Assembly (NCBI GenBank): GCA_023231425.1
Contig: JALNVI010000030.1
Location: forward strand, 1-31,218
DNA from: Desulforhopalus sp.
GTDB taxonomy: Bacteria > Desulfobacterota > Desulfobulbia > Desulfobulbales > Desulfocapsaceae
Length of the DNA: 31,218 nt
Direction: 5' to 3'
In this document: positions 15,139 to 24,096 of the stretch, one piece after another
Position numbering within the stretch: position 1 is the stretch's first letter
Layout: every line of letters begins with the position of its first letter
The notes under the pieces: generated by a model
What the model was told of the DNA's origin: nothing
What the model saw: the letters and a program-made list of their open reading frames with translations, nothing else
Database searches by the model: none
Program-made: the position numbers and the translations under genes

Positions 15139-16599
15139 TTGATACTCCCAGACAAAAAAAAGGTTATGCTGGTCTTCAGCATCATTTTAATTGCCGGATT
15201 CCTGCTCACCAGTCTGGTGAGCTATTATACCTCGCGGGCGTCCCTGCGGGCAGAAATCAGACAGAACGAACTCCCTCTTACAAGTGACACCATCTATTCC
15301 GAAATCCAGCGGGATCTGCTGCGGCCCATTTTCATCGCATCTCTCATGGCCAATGACACCTTTCTGCGCGACTGGGTTCTGGACGGTGAAAAAAACCCGG
15401 ATACCGTCACCAGATATCTCAAGGAAATTCAGAAAAAATACGACACCTTCACCAGCTTCTTCGTATCTGACAAAACAAAAATCTATTACCAGTCAAAGGG
15501 CATGCTCAAGACTGTCAACAAACAGGCAACCCGGGATGTCTGGTACTTCAGACTTAAGAATCTCGACGCGGATACAAAGTATGAAATAAACATAGATATC
15601 GACATGGCCAACAACGATGCCATGACCATCTTCATCAACTATAAGATGCTTGATTACCAGGGGAAGTACATCGGCGCCACCGGCGTAGGACTCAGGGCCT
15701 ATGCCGTCCAGGAACTGATCAATACCTATAAACAGCGCTACAACCGAACAATTTATTTTGTCGACAAACAGGGCAAAGTCACCCTGGACAGTTCCGATCT
15801 GCCCGGGCCCCGGGATTCCATTTTCTCCATGCCCGGCATACAATCCTTTGCCTCACAAATTCTCGCATCCCCTGAAACATCGCGCACCTATACCCGGGGA
15901 GATCAAACCATCCATCTGAACACCCGGTTCATACCGGAATTCAAGTGGTATCTTCTTGTAGAACAACCGGAAGATGCAGCCATCAAGGAAATAAACCGGG
16001 CTCTGGCCGTCAATCTCCTTGCCTGCAGCCTCATCACCCTCATTGTGCTGACGCTCACGTATACTGTCCTGACCGCCTACCAGAAGAAGATCGAAAAGAT
16101 GGCCGCCACGGATTCCCTGACCGGTGCCTATAACCGCACGCCCCTTGAAATCATTTTTGATGAAACCGTGAAGGACTGGAAACGAAAAGGCGGGCCCGTT
16201 TTTTCAGTTGTCCTTCTCGATCTGGACCATTTCAAAGAAATCAACGATACCTTCGGCCATCCGGCAGGGGATGAGGTGTTAAAAACCCTTGTCCAGACCA
16301 TACAGCAGACCATACGCCAGTCCGATGTCATTTTCCGCTGGGGCGGAGAAGAATTCCTGCTGCTGCTCAAGGAATGCCCGCCTGCCGAGGCCTGCGCTAC
16401 AGCTGAAATGATCCGCGAAAAAATCAAGGCAACCCCCTTCCAGTTTGAAGACCGGACAATCAATGTGACCATAAGCCTTGGCGTGGCAGGCTACCGGGAT
16501 ATGGAAACCAGACAGTCCATCACCTCCCGGGCGGACAAGGCCATGTACAGAGCCAAACAGAATGGACGCGACCGGACAGAAATGGCCCTGGAGGGATAA
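15139..16599 (+). CDS. Membrane-anchored Cache-like sensor diguanylate cyclase (GGDEF)
   Basis: A 486-residue protein that should make cyclic di-GMP from GTP. Membrane helix 1 is at about 9-30 and helix 2 at about 289-312. The stretch between them (YDTFTSFFVSDKTKIYY, ATRDVWYFRL, GKYIGATGVGLRAY) resembles a periplasmic Cache sensor. The GGDEF domain spans about 323-482: LTGAYNR, the metal-site DLDHFKEIND (from Asp361), and an intact active site GGEEF at 402-406. The product-inhibition site RxxD is Arg393-Asp396, five residues before GGEEF, as expected. The start is TTG at 15139, with AAGGAG five bases upstream. It ends 8 nt before jetA, whose ribosome site lies in its last codons. The ligand is unknown. 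Confidence 0.9.
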   Translation: MILPDKKKVMLVFSIILIAGFLLTSLVSYYTSRASLRAEIRQNELPLTSDTIYSEIQRDLLRPIFIASLMANDTFLRDWVLDGEKNPDTVTRYLKEIQKKYDTFTSFFVSDKTKIYYQSKGMLKTVNKQATRDVWYFRLKNLDADTKYEINIDIDMANNDAMTIFINYKMLDYQGKYIGATGVGLRAYAVQELINTYKQRYNRTIYFVDKQGKVTLDSSDLPGPRDSIFSMPGIQSFASQILASPETSRTYTRGDQTIHLNTRFIPEFKWYLLVEQPEDAAIKEINRALAVNLLACSLITLIVLTLTYTVLTAYQKKIEKMAATDSLTGAYNRTPLEIIFDETVKDWKRKGGPVFSVVLLDLDHFKEINDTFGHPAGDEVLKTLVQTIQQTIRQSDVIFRWGGEEFLLLLKECPPAEACATAEMIREKIKATPFQFEDRTINVTISLGVAGYRDMETRQSITSRADKAMYRAKQNGRDRTEMALEG

Positions 16600-16607
16600 C
16601 GCAAGAC

Positions 16608-18056
16608 ATGGCCCTCGATTATACAACCCTCGATCTGCTCCGCCAGAACCACCCCGCCTGGCGGTTGCTCTGCGCCCAGCATGCGCCGCTGGTGGCCAGT
16701 TTTCTGCATCGTATTTTTATTATTCCCAATGTCCGGAGCGTCTCTCAGGCCGATCTGGCCGAGGCATTGGAGGATGAACTTTTTGCCCTGCGCGAACAGC
16801 TGGGGCCGGAAACGTTTCCCGAGTCCGCACAAAAGTACCTCAACGAATGGGCGGAAAACGACAAAGGATGGCTGCGCAAATTTTATCCCCCCGGGACGGA
16901 TGAACCCCATTTTGACCTGACCCCTTCTACAGAAAAAGCACTGGCCTGGCTGGAAGGATTGACCGAACGGGCCTTTGTGGGAACGGAGTCTCGTCTTCTT
17001 ACCCTGTTTGAACTTCTGCGTCAGATGAACGAGGGAAGCCAGACCGATCCCGGGGTTCGGGTTGCCGAACTGCAGAAACGCCGTGACGAAATCGACATTG
17101 AAATTGGACAAATCCTTGACGGAAACATCCCGCTTCTGGATGACACGGCACTCAAGGATCGTTTCCAGCAATTTCTGCAACTGGCCCGTGAACTGCTGAC
17201 AGATTTTCGTGAAGTGGAGCATAACTTCAGGAATCTGGATCGCCGGGTACGCGAACGGATAGCCCTCTGGGAAGGAACCAAAGGGGCTCTGCTCCAGAAA
17301 ATTATGGGGGAACGGGATACCATAGCCGATTCAGATCAGGGAAAAAGCTTCCGGGCCTTCTGGGATTTTCTCATGTCACAATCTCGTCAGGAAGAGTTGA
17401 GCCGGCTGCTGGACCAGGTGCTGGAACTGCCGCCAATCGTGGGAATGCAGCCAGACCCGCGCCTGCGCCGCGTTCACTACGACTGGCTGGAGGCAGGAGA
17501 ACACACCCAGAGGACGGTGGCCCGGCTCTCTGAACAGCTGCGCAGATTTCTCGATGATCAGGCATGGTTGGAAAACCGTCGCATCATGGATATTCTGCAC
17601 GGTGTCGAAGCCCATGCCCTGGCACTGCGCGAAGACTCCCCCGCCGAGGCATTCATGCCCCTGGCCGCAACCTCCGCCAGCATGGACCTGCCGATGGAAA
17701 GACCTCTGTACAGCCCCTCAATCAAGGCATTAATCACCGACCTCGCCCTGGATGACGGGGACGCCGAGATCGATACGACAGCTCTCTACGCACAGGTGGT
17801 GGTCGACAAAGCCGAACTTGCACGCAACCTCAGTCAGGAACTGCAGGAGCGCAATCAGATCAGCCTCGGAGAGGTGATTTCACGCCACCCCCTGCGCAAC
17901 GGTCTGGCCGAACTGCTTGCCTATATGCAACTGGCCGGGAAATGGCCACAAACGGCAGTGGATGAAAAAGAGCAGGAACAGGTCCTCTGGCAGACCGAAA
18001 CAGGGACGATCAGGCAGGCGACCCTGCCGCGCATTATTTTAGTGAGGAACGGATGA
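16608..18056 (+). CDS. jetA: Wadjet type I protein JetA (DUF3375), kleisin-like subunit
   Basis: A 482-residue DUF3375 protein. In Wadjet defence JetA is the MukF-like kleisin that, with JetB and JetC, forms an SMC complex which extrudes DNA and recognises small circular plasmids. Typical sequence includes TLDLLRQNHPAWRLL at the N-terminus, ERAFVGTESRLLTLFELLRQM and RDEIDIEIGQILDG in the middle, and LWEGTKGALLQKI later. A helix-rich C-terminal half contains ISLGEVISRHPLRNGLAELL. The length is normal. ATG 16608 is preceded by GGAGGGATAACGC, overlapping the cyclase stop, so it may be coupled to that gene. Its stop overlaps jetB (ATGA). Confidence 0.93.
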   Translation: MALDYTTLDLLRQNHPAWRLLCAQHAPLVASFLHRIFIIPNVRSVSQADLAEALEDELFALREQLGPETFPESAQKYLNEWAENDKGWLRKFYPPGTDEPHFDLTPSTEKALAWLEGLTERAFVGTESRLLTLFELLRQMNEGSQTDPGVRVAELQKRRDEIDIEIGQILDGNIPLLDDTALKDRFQQFLQLARELLTDFREVEHNFRNLDRRVRERIALWEGTKGALLQKIMGERDTIADSDQGKSFRAFWDFLMSQSRQEELSRLLDQVLELPPIVGMQPDPRLRRVHYDWLEAGEHTQRTVARLSEQLRRFLDDQAWLENRRIMDILHGVEAHALALREDSPAEAFMPLAATSASMDLPMERPLYSPSIKALITDLALDDGDAEIDTTALYAQVVVDKAELARNLSQELQERNQISLGEVISRHPLRNGLAELLAYMQLAGKWPQTAVDEKEQEQVLWQTETGTIRQATLPRIILVRNG

Positions 18057-18688
18057 TAGATCATGCAAATACAGATGAAACCGGGCTGATGTATCCGGTG
18101 CAGGAACTTTCATCCGTGGTGGTGCCCCTTTTGAAAGGCGTTATCTACCGGGAGGAAAACCCGGCCCTGTGGAATTCCCTGCTCAATCTGCAGGCCGCTG
18201 TTCGGGACTATGTGCTGGTGCTGGGATTGGAACTCACCCTTGACGACTCCGAAGGATACGCTTTTTTGCGTTCCCAGGTCGAAGCCGATGAAGACATCAC
18301 CACCGCTGTTCCACGGCTGGTGGCACGGAGGCAGCTCTCCTATCCGGTCAGCCTTCTCCTCGCGCTGCTGCGCAAGAAGCTCGCCGAATTCGACGCCAGC
18401 GGCACAGACACACGGATGATTCTTTCCCGGGATGAAGTGGTGGAACTGATCCGGATTTTTCTTCCGGCCGGAAGCAACGAGGTCAAATTGATCGACCAGA
18501 TCGATGCCACGCTGAACAAGATTGCAGATCTCGGTTTTATCCGTCGTTTGCGTGACCAGCAACAGATGATTGAAGTCCGACGGATCATCAAGGCATTTAT
18601 CGACGCCCAGTGGCTGGCCGATTTTGATCAACGACTGGCCGAATACCGGCAGCACCTTGAGCCAGCACAGGAGAAAACAGATGGCTGA
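18053..18688 (+). CDS. jetB: Wadjet type I protein JetB (DUF4194), KITE-like subunit
   Basis: A 211-residue DUF4194 protein, the MukE-like winged-helix (KITE) partner that binds the JetA kleisin. Features are a helical N-terminus with VVPLLKGVIYREENPALWNSL, RRQLSYPVSLLLALLRKKLAEFD (a typical DUF4194 block), an ILSRDEVVELIRIF helix, and a late IRRLRDQQQMIEVRRIIKAF wing region. The start at 18053 overlaps the jetA stop by 4 bp; the end overlaps the jetC start by 8 bp. The identification rests on both sequence and position between jetA and jetC. Confidence 0.92.
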   Translation: MIDHANTDETGLMYPVQELSSVVVPLLKGVIYREENPALWNSLLNLQAAVRDYVLVLGLELTLDDSEGYAFLRSQVEADEDITTAVPRLVARRQLSYPVSLLLALLRKKLAEFDASGTDTRMILSRDEVVELIRIFLPAGSNEVKLIDQIDATLNKIADLGFIRRLRDQQQMIEVRRIIKAFIDAQWLADFDQRLAEYRQHLEPAQEKTDG

Positions 18689-21600
18689 TCAGCTTGATCT
18701 GGATTTCAGTTGTGATGACAGCCTGGCCGGCTTCCGTCTGCAGCGTCTTGAAGTCTTCAACTGGGGAACCTTCGACGGACAGATATGGACCTTGCGCCTG
18801 GGAGGAAAAAATGAACTTCTCACAGGAGATATCGGTTCGGGAAAATCAACACTGGTCGATGCCGTGACCACATTGCTGGTGCCGAACCAGCGCATTGCCT
18901 ACAACAAGGCGGCTGGAGCCGGCAGCAAGGAACGCTCGCTGCGCTCATACGTGCTGGGCTATTTCAAATCCGAACGGCAGGACACCCTCGGCAGCGCCAA
19001 ACCTGTTGCCCTGCGCACATCCAACAGCTATTCCGTGGTTCTCGGTGTATTCCACAACACCGGATACAATAAAACCGTAACCCTGGCCCAGGTCTTCTGG
19101 ATGAAGGACAACGTCAGTCAGCCCGCCCGACTGTACACGGTCTGTGAACGGGATCTTTCCATCGCTGCTGATTTTTCCGGTTTTGGCACGGAGGTTTCAA
19201 GCCTGCGCAAACGGCTGCGCAAAGCTGGCGTCGAGCTGTTTGACACCTTTCCTCCCTACGGAGCCTGGTTTCGTCGGCGATTCGGGATCGACAATGAACA
19301 GGCACTGGACCTGTTCCACCAGACCGTATCGCTCAAATCGGTCGGCAATCTGACCGATTTTGTGCGCACCCACATGCTCAAGCCCTTTGATGTCGCCCCA
19401 CGTATTTCCGCCCTTATCCAGCATTTTGAAAATCTCGACCAGGCTCACAAGGCCGTTCGCAAGGCCAAACATCAGGTGGAGATGCTGACCCCCCTGGTAA
19501 ACGACTGCGCTCATCACCAGGAGCTGAAACAGACCACGGAAAACCTGCGGACCAGTCGTGACACACTGCGCCCCTGGTTTGCAACCCTCAAGCTTGAACT
19601 GCTTGAAAAGCGTCTTCTCTCCCTGCACGATGAACACACCCGGCAGCACGCCACCATAAAACGGCTGGAAGAACAACGCGGTGCGCAGCAGGAACGTGAA
19701 CGCGAACTGCGACGCTCCATCGCCAAAAATGGCGGCGATCGGATCGAGAGTATCAATGCAGAAATCCGACAGAAACAACAAGACCTCGAAGGACGCAAAA
19801 AGAAAGCCGTGCGTTATGAAAAATTGGCGCACGACCTCGGAGAAGCCCCTGCAACAACGTTAGCAGATTTTCTCTGCCAGCGCGCTGAACATCAACATCT
19901 GCGTGAAGTGGCTGAGGTGGATGAAGTCCGGGTACAGAACGATCTCAACGAAACCGGGGTGCTTTTTGCCCAGGAGACGCATGAATATGAACAGCTCATA
20001 GCTGAAATCAAAGGGTTGAAAGCCCGGCGAAGCAATATCAGCGAAAAGCAGGTCGCCATGCGTCGTTCCCTGTGCAAAGCACTCACATTGCCGGAAGACG
20101 ACATGCCCTTTGCAGGCGAGCTGCTCCAGGTGCGTGAGAACGAGCGGGACTGGGAAGGGGCCATTGAACGGCTGTTGCACAACTTCAGTCTTTCCCTGCT
20201 GGTGCCGGACCATCACTACGCCCAGGTGGCGGCCTGGGTGGACTGCACCCATTTGAAAGGACGACTGGTCTATTTTCATATACGAAACCAGGTGCGTCAG
20301 GACCAATCTTCGGATCACCCGGATTCACTGGCGCGTAAGCTGACCATTAAAAATGATTCTAAATATTTTGCATGGATGGAATACGAAGTCGGACGTCGTT
20401 TTGATCTGGTATGCTGCACCAGTCAGAAAACATTCCTGCAGGAAAAAAAAGCCATCACCCTGGCCGGACAGATAAAGGTCCCGGGAGGACGTCATGAAAA
20501 AGACGACCGCCACCGCCTGGACGACCGCAGCCGCTATGTGCTGGGGTGGAGCAATACGGTAAAGATAGCAGCCCTGGAAGAAAAAGGACAGGTGCAGGAG
20601 ACACACCTTGCCGGGCTGGGCACTCGTATCAGTGCTTTGCAAAAGGAACAGGTGGCGCTCAAAAAGCAGCTCACCACCCTCTCCAAAATTGACGAACATG
20701 CAGACTTTCGCGATCTCGACTGGCAACCACTGGCCGTAGACATCGCCACATTGGAAGCAGAAAAAAAGACTCTTGAAACAGCCTCAAATCTCCTGAAAAC
20801 TCTGGCTGGCCAACTTGAAGAGTTGGGAAAAGAGCTGAAGGAAACCGAAGATCGGCTTGACAGCTCTAAACACAAGCGTTCCCAGACAGAGCTGAAAATA
20901 AAAAATGCCGAACAACTGCAACAGGAGAGCAACACGCTGCTGTCTGAAGCCGAAACAGATCTGTCGCAACAATTCGAACTCCTTGAAGCCATGCGTAACG
21001 AAGCTCCTGGCAGCCATGTCCTGACAGTTGAATCCTGCGACAATCGTGAGAGAATCATGCGCGACTGGCTGCAGACACAAATCGACAGCGAAGACAAAAA
21101 ACTCAACCGACTGAGAGACAAAATCATCAAGGCGATGACTGAGTACAGGCAGAAATGGCCGATGGAAACCCGGGAGGTGGACCAGAGTATTGAAGCCGGG
21201 TTTGAGTACCGGACCATGCTTGAACAGCTGCAGGCCGACGATCTGCCCCGCTTTGAAAAACGCTTCAAAGAACTGCTCAACGAAAATACTATCCGCGAAG
21301 TGGCCAATTTCCACTCGCAGCTGGCCCGCGAGAGGGAAACCATCAAGGAGCGCATCGCTCATATCAATGAATCCCTCACCCGGATAGATTACAATCCGGG
21401 CCGATACATCAGCCTTGAAGCACAAATGAACCCCGATGCCGACATCCGTGCATTCCAGGCGGAGCTGCGCGCCTGCACCGAGGGTACGTTGACCGGATCA
21501 GAGGACACCCAGTATTCTGAAGCCAAATTTCTACAGGTGCAGCAAATCATCGACCGATTCCGCGGCCGGACAGACTCCTCGGATCTGGATCAACGCTGGA

Positions 21601-22046
21601 CAGCCAGGGTCACCGATGTGCGCAACTGGTTTGTTTTTGCTGCCAGCGAACGCTGGCGGGAGGACAACAGCGAACATGAACATTATGCCGATTCCGGGGG
21701 GAAATCCGGAGGACAGAAAGAAAAACTCGCATATACTGTGCTTGCGGCCAGTCTTGCCTATCAGTTCGGTCTGGAATGGGGAGAGGTGCGGTCGCGTTCC
21801 TTCCGTTTCGTGGTGATCGATGAAGCCTTCGGGCGCGGTTCCGATGAATCGGCCCAATACGGACTGCAACTCTTTGCACAGCTCAATCTGCAACTGCTCA
21901 TCGTCACCCCCCTGCAAAAAATCCACATCATTGAGCCCTTTGTCTCAGGAGTCGGTTTTGTTCACAATGAAGAGGGACGCAACTCGGTGCTGCGCAATTT
22001 GAGCATCAAAGAATACCGCGCAGAAAAAGAGAGGATGCAGGTGTGA
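18681..22046 (+). CDS. jetC: Wadjet type I protein JetC, SMC-like ATPase
   Basis: A 1121-residue SMC/MukB-like ATPase, the motor of the Wadjet DNA-loop-extruding complex. Walker A is GDIGSGKST (49-57), preceded by QRLEVFNWGTFDGQ. Long Gln/Glu/Lys-rich coiled coils fill about 280-430 and 670-860. A hinge-like region between them contains LSLLVPDHHYAQVAAWVD. The C-terminal head has the signature SGGQKEKLAYTVLAASLAYQ (from 1009) and Walker B VVIDEAF (1044-1050). The ATG at 18681, with CAGGAG eight bases upstream, is preferred over an upstream start in a frame inside jetB. It ends in a GTGA overlap with jetD. All ATPase motifs look intact. Confidence 0.95.
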   Translation: MADQLDLDFSCDDSLAGFRLQRLEVFNWGTFDGQIWTLRLGGKNELLTGDIGSGKSTLVDAVTTLLVPNQRIAYNKAAGAGSKERSLRSYVLGYFKSERQDTLGSAKPVALRTSNSYSVVLGVFHNTGYNKTVTLAQVFWMKDNVSQPARLYTVCERDLSIAADFSGFGTEVSSLRKRLRKAGVELFDTFPPYGAWFRRRFGIDNEQALDLFHQTVSLKSVGNLTDFVRTHMLKPFDVAPRISALIQHFENLDQAHKAVRKAKHQVEMLTPLVNDCAHHQELKQTTENLRTSRDTLRPWFATLKLELLEKRLLSLHDEHTRQHATIKRLEEQRGAQQERERELRRSIAKNGGDRIESINAEIRQKQQDLEGRKKKAVRYEKLAHDLGEAPATTLADFLCQRAEHQHLREVAEVDEVRVQNDLNETGVLFAQETHEYEQLIAEIKGLKARRSNISEKQVAMRRSLCKALTLPEDDMPFAGELLQVRENERDWEGAIERLLHNFSLSLLVPDHHYAQVAAWVDCTHLKGRLVYFHIRNQVRQDQSSDHPDSLARKLTIKNDSKYFAWMEYEVGRRFDLVCCTSQKTFLQEKKAITLAGQIKVPGGRHEKDDRHRLDDRSRYVLGWSNTVKIAALEEKGQVQETHLAGLGTRISALQKEQVALKKQLTTLSKIDEHADFRDLDWQPLAVDIATLEAEKKTLETASNLLKTLAGQLEELGKELKETEDRLDSSKHKRSQTELKIKNAEQLQQESNTLLSEAETDLSQQFELLEAMRNEAPGSHVLTVESCDNRERIMRDWLQTQIDSEDKKLNRLRDKIIKAMTEYRQKWPMETREVDQSIEAGFEYRTMLEQLQADDLPRFEKRFKELLNENTIREVANFHSQLARERETIKERIAHINESLTRIDYNPGRYISLEAQMNPDADIRAFQAELRACTEGTLTGSEDTQYSEAKFLQVQQIIDRFRGRTDSSDLDQRWTARVTDVRNWFVFAASERWREDNSEHEHYADSGGKSGGQKEKLAYTVLAASLAYQFGLEWGEVRSRSFRFVVIDEAFGRGSDESAQYGLQLFAQLNLQLLIVTPLQKIHIIEPFVSGVGFVHNEEGRNSVLRNLSIKEYRAEKERMQV

Positions 22047-23218
22047 AGTGGACAACCCAGGCCGATCTGCGGCTTCAGGTGCAAAAATTCTGGGAGAAGG
22101 GAGACCTCCTGGCCGAGCTGACAGGCGGCGAAACAATTTTCCCACGCCGACTGACTCTGAAAGGACCCGATTCCAAAGAACTCAGTGAGCGTTTCGACGA
22201 AGTGCGTGACTGGATCACGCATCTGAAAAGCGCAGGCAGCCACTACCGGCTTACATGGCGCTGCATCAACCATCGCGTCCTGGGGACCAATGAAATTCCT
22301 GCACAGGTGTGGATAGACTCGCTGGAGGATGCCCTGGCAGTGCTCGGCAAACGGCAGGAAGCCGAAACCTTTGACGGATTGATCACCCTCACCCGGGAGA
22401 AGCAGCCGGATGTGCTTCCATGGCTTGCAACGCATTCTTTGAAGGCTCTGAAACTGGCTGACGACTGGTTTCGTCTGCTGGAGATTGTAACCTGGCTGCA
22501 GAATCACCCCCGGCCGGGAATCTATCTGCGGCAGATTATTATCCCGGGGGTGCACAGCAAATTCATTGAAACGCACCGGGGCGTCCTGGGGGCACTGTTC
22601 GACCTGACCCTGCCGCCGGAGGCTATTGACCAGGCAGCCAGGGGCGTCGAAGGATTCTGCAACCGCTACGGCTTTAAGAATAAACCCCTACAGATCAGGT
22701 TCCGCATCCTTGATCCGGAATCGACCCTGCTTTCGACGCATACCGACCAGGATATCACAGTAACCCAGGCGATTTTTACCGAGCTGAACGTGCCTGTTAC
22801 CAGGGTATTCATCACCGAGAATGAGATCAACTTTCTGGCCTTTCCCCAGGTTCCTGACGCCATGGTCATTTTCGGTGCCGGGTATGGGTTTGACAACCTG
22901 GCCACGGCCTCCTGGCTGCAGGAACGAAAAATCTATTATTGGGGAGACATCGACACCCACGGCTTCGCCATTCTCAACCAGCTGCGAAAATTCTTTCCCA
23001 GGGCGACATCCTTGTTAATGGATCACGAGACGCTGCACACCCATCACGCCCTCTGGGGTTTCGAACCCAGTCAGGAAACTGCAGATCTCCTGCATCTGAC
23101 TTCCTCAGAAAAGGCTCTGTACACGGCACTGTGCCAAAACAAATGGGCCGACCGGGTCCGCCTGGAACAAGAAAGAATCGGTTTCGATTCCCTGATTGAA
23201 GCCCTGCAAAAGATCTGA
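22043..23218 (+). CDS. jetD: Wadjet type I protein JetD, topoisomerase VI A-like nuclease
   Basis: A 391-residue protein with an N-terminal DUF3322 part (about 1-190) and a C-terminal DUF2220 Toprim part. JetD is the nuclease that linearises plasmids trapped by JetABC. The Toprim acidic residues are visible: Glu259 in ITENEINFLAFP, and Asp302 and Asp304 in YYWGDIDTHGFAIL. FFPRATSLLMDHETL and LTSSEKALY follow as in family members. The start is a GTG at 22043 overlapping the jetC stop as GTGA, behind a GAGG site. The intact catalytic residues suggest the system is active. The stop is at 23218, and no U-rich terminator follows directly. Confidence 0.93.
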   Translation: MKWTTQADLRLQVQKFWEKGDLLAELTGGETIFPRRLTLKGPDSKELSERFDEVRDWITHLKSAGSHYRLTWRCINHRVLGTNEIPAQVWIDSLEDALAVLGKRQEAETFDGLITLTREKQPDVLPWLATHSLKALKLADDWFRLLEIVTWLQNHPRPGIYLRQIIIPGVHSKFIETHRGVLGALFDLTLPPEAIDQAARGVEGFCNRYGFKNKPLQIRFRILDPESTLLSTHTDQDITVTQAIFTELNVPVTRVFITENEINFLAFPQVPDAMVIFGAGYGFDNLATASWLQERKIYYWGDIDTHGFAILNQLRKFFPRATSLLMDHETLHTHHALWGFEPSQETADLLHLTSSEKALYTALCQNKWADRVRLEQERIGFDSLIEALQKI

Positions 23219-23249
23219 CATTCCGATAGAAGGACCCTTATGTTCTCTC

Positions 23250-23325
23250 ACGCCTGGCGGCGGCAAGCTGTCCCGGGATACACGGGGCAACGCCAGCGAA
23301 AGAACCGCCAGTCTTACTGCGAAGG
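23250..23325. other. GC-rich structured spacer downstream of jetD
   Basis: The space between the convergent jetD and FKBP genes holds several pairable segments (GCCTGGCGG with CCGCCAG, and TGTCCCG with CGGGGCA), so it could fold into a compound hairpin. There is no T-run, so it is at best a weak or factor-dependent end of transcription. Confidence 0.3.
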
Positions 23326-23415
23326 ATGAAAATAATGCAACCCACTGAAAAAACGTGAGAAATACAAATTGAACTAACGTACCTTAACGGCTTGCTTTCT
23401 CTTGGCTGCAGGAGA

Positions 23416-23853
23416 CTACTCCGGCACCTCCTCCACATCAACCAGCTCAATATCAAAATAGAGATCCTGCCCTGCAAGCGGGGGGTTGGGATCAAGAATA
23501 ATTCCTTCCGCCTCCAGCGCCACCACCTTTACAAGAACTGCGCCGCCGTAAGGACCGGGCATCTCAAGCTGCTCTCCCGGCTCTGGCTCAAGCCCCTCAG
23601 GAATTTCCTCACGGGCCAGGCGAAAGATTCTCTCCGGCCGAAAAGGGCCGTAAGCCTCTGCCGCCGGAATATGCACTGACTTTTTCTCGCCGACTTCCAT
23701 CCCGATCACCGCCCCGTCAATACCGGGAATGACCTGTTTCGTACCAACACGAAACTGCAGCGGGTCGCGACAACGGCTGGTATCAAAAACCACGCCGTCC
23801 TCAAGTCTGCCAGTATAGTGAATTTCGACCCCGTCACCATTTTTCACAGCCAT
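23416..23853 (-). CDS. FKBP-type peptidyl-prolyl cis-trans isomerase, SlyD-like
   Basis: A 145-residue FKBP-fold prolyl isomerase/chaperone, probably cytoplasmic as no signal peptide is seen. VEIHYTGRLEDGVVFDTS and QVIPGIDGAVIGMEVGEKK are the FKBP landmarks. The part from AEAYGPFRPERIFRLARE to LEAEGIILDPNPPLAGQDLYFDIEL is the SlyD-type insert (IF domain) and return to the FKBP sheet. Unlike Escherichia coli SlyD it lacks a histidine/cysteine-rich metal-binding tail. ATG 23853 is preceded by GGAGGATGTG; an upstream TTG is possible but less likely. The first R1 base lies about 18 bp upstream. Confidence 0.9.
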   Translation of the reverse strand: MAVKNGDGVEIHYTGRLEDGVVFDTSRCRDPLQFRVGTKQVIPGIDGAVIGMEVGEKKSVHIPAAEAYGPFRPERIFRLAREEIPEGLEPEPGEQLEMPGPYGGAVLVKVVALEAEGIILDPNPPLAGQDLYFDIELVDVEEVPE

Positions 23854-23871
23854 CACATCCTCCAGCAAGAA

Positions 23872-24013
23872 GGGGGCCTTGAAAAAGGAGAGATATCAAT
23901 CTGATTCAGGGCACGGGAGAACCTTTACCACCGCCAGAGATAAAGCCTCTGCCGAGGACAAATTTTCGATTGCACCGAAGAGACAGGACAGAGATCAATT
24001 CTTCAAAATCCCC
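23872..24013 (+). repeat. Diverged R1 repeat, copy e
   Basis: GGGGGCCTTGAAAAAGGAG opens the element. CAGGGCACGGGAGAACCTTT, GCCGAGGACAAATTTT and GCACCGAAGAGACAGGAC follow in the same order as the matching blocks of the long R1 copies, and TTCTTCAAAATCCCC closes it. Similarity is lower than between other copies, so this is an older or degraded member. It occupies the space between the FKBP gene and the terminator of the DUF533 gene. Confidence 0.55.
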
Positions 24014-24021
24014 ATAAAAAA

Positions 24022-24050
24022 TGCCCGGAACCACAGTGCGGTTCCGGGCA
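24022..24050 (-). terminator. Intrinsic terminator of the DUF533 gene
   Basis: TGCCCGGAACC (24022-24032) and GGTTCCGGGCA (24040-24050) form a perfect 11-bp stem with a 7-nt loop. Read on the minus strand the stem is followed by ATTTTTTATG, giving the expected U-run about 47 nt after the gene's stop. Confidence 0.9.
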
Positions 24051-24096
24051 GATTCGGGCAGCCTTCCAGACAGGCTCCGCATAATGCGATACTACC

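Noticed and set aside
23241..23330. Short plus-strand frame after jetD as a possible fifth Wadjet gene
   Set aside because: Only 29 codons starting MFSHAWRR, rich in Arg and Gln, over a region with strong hairpin potential, and no family resemblance.
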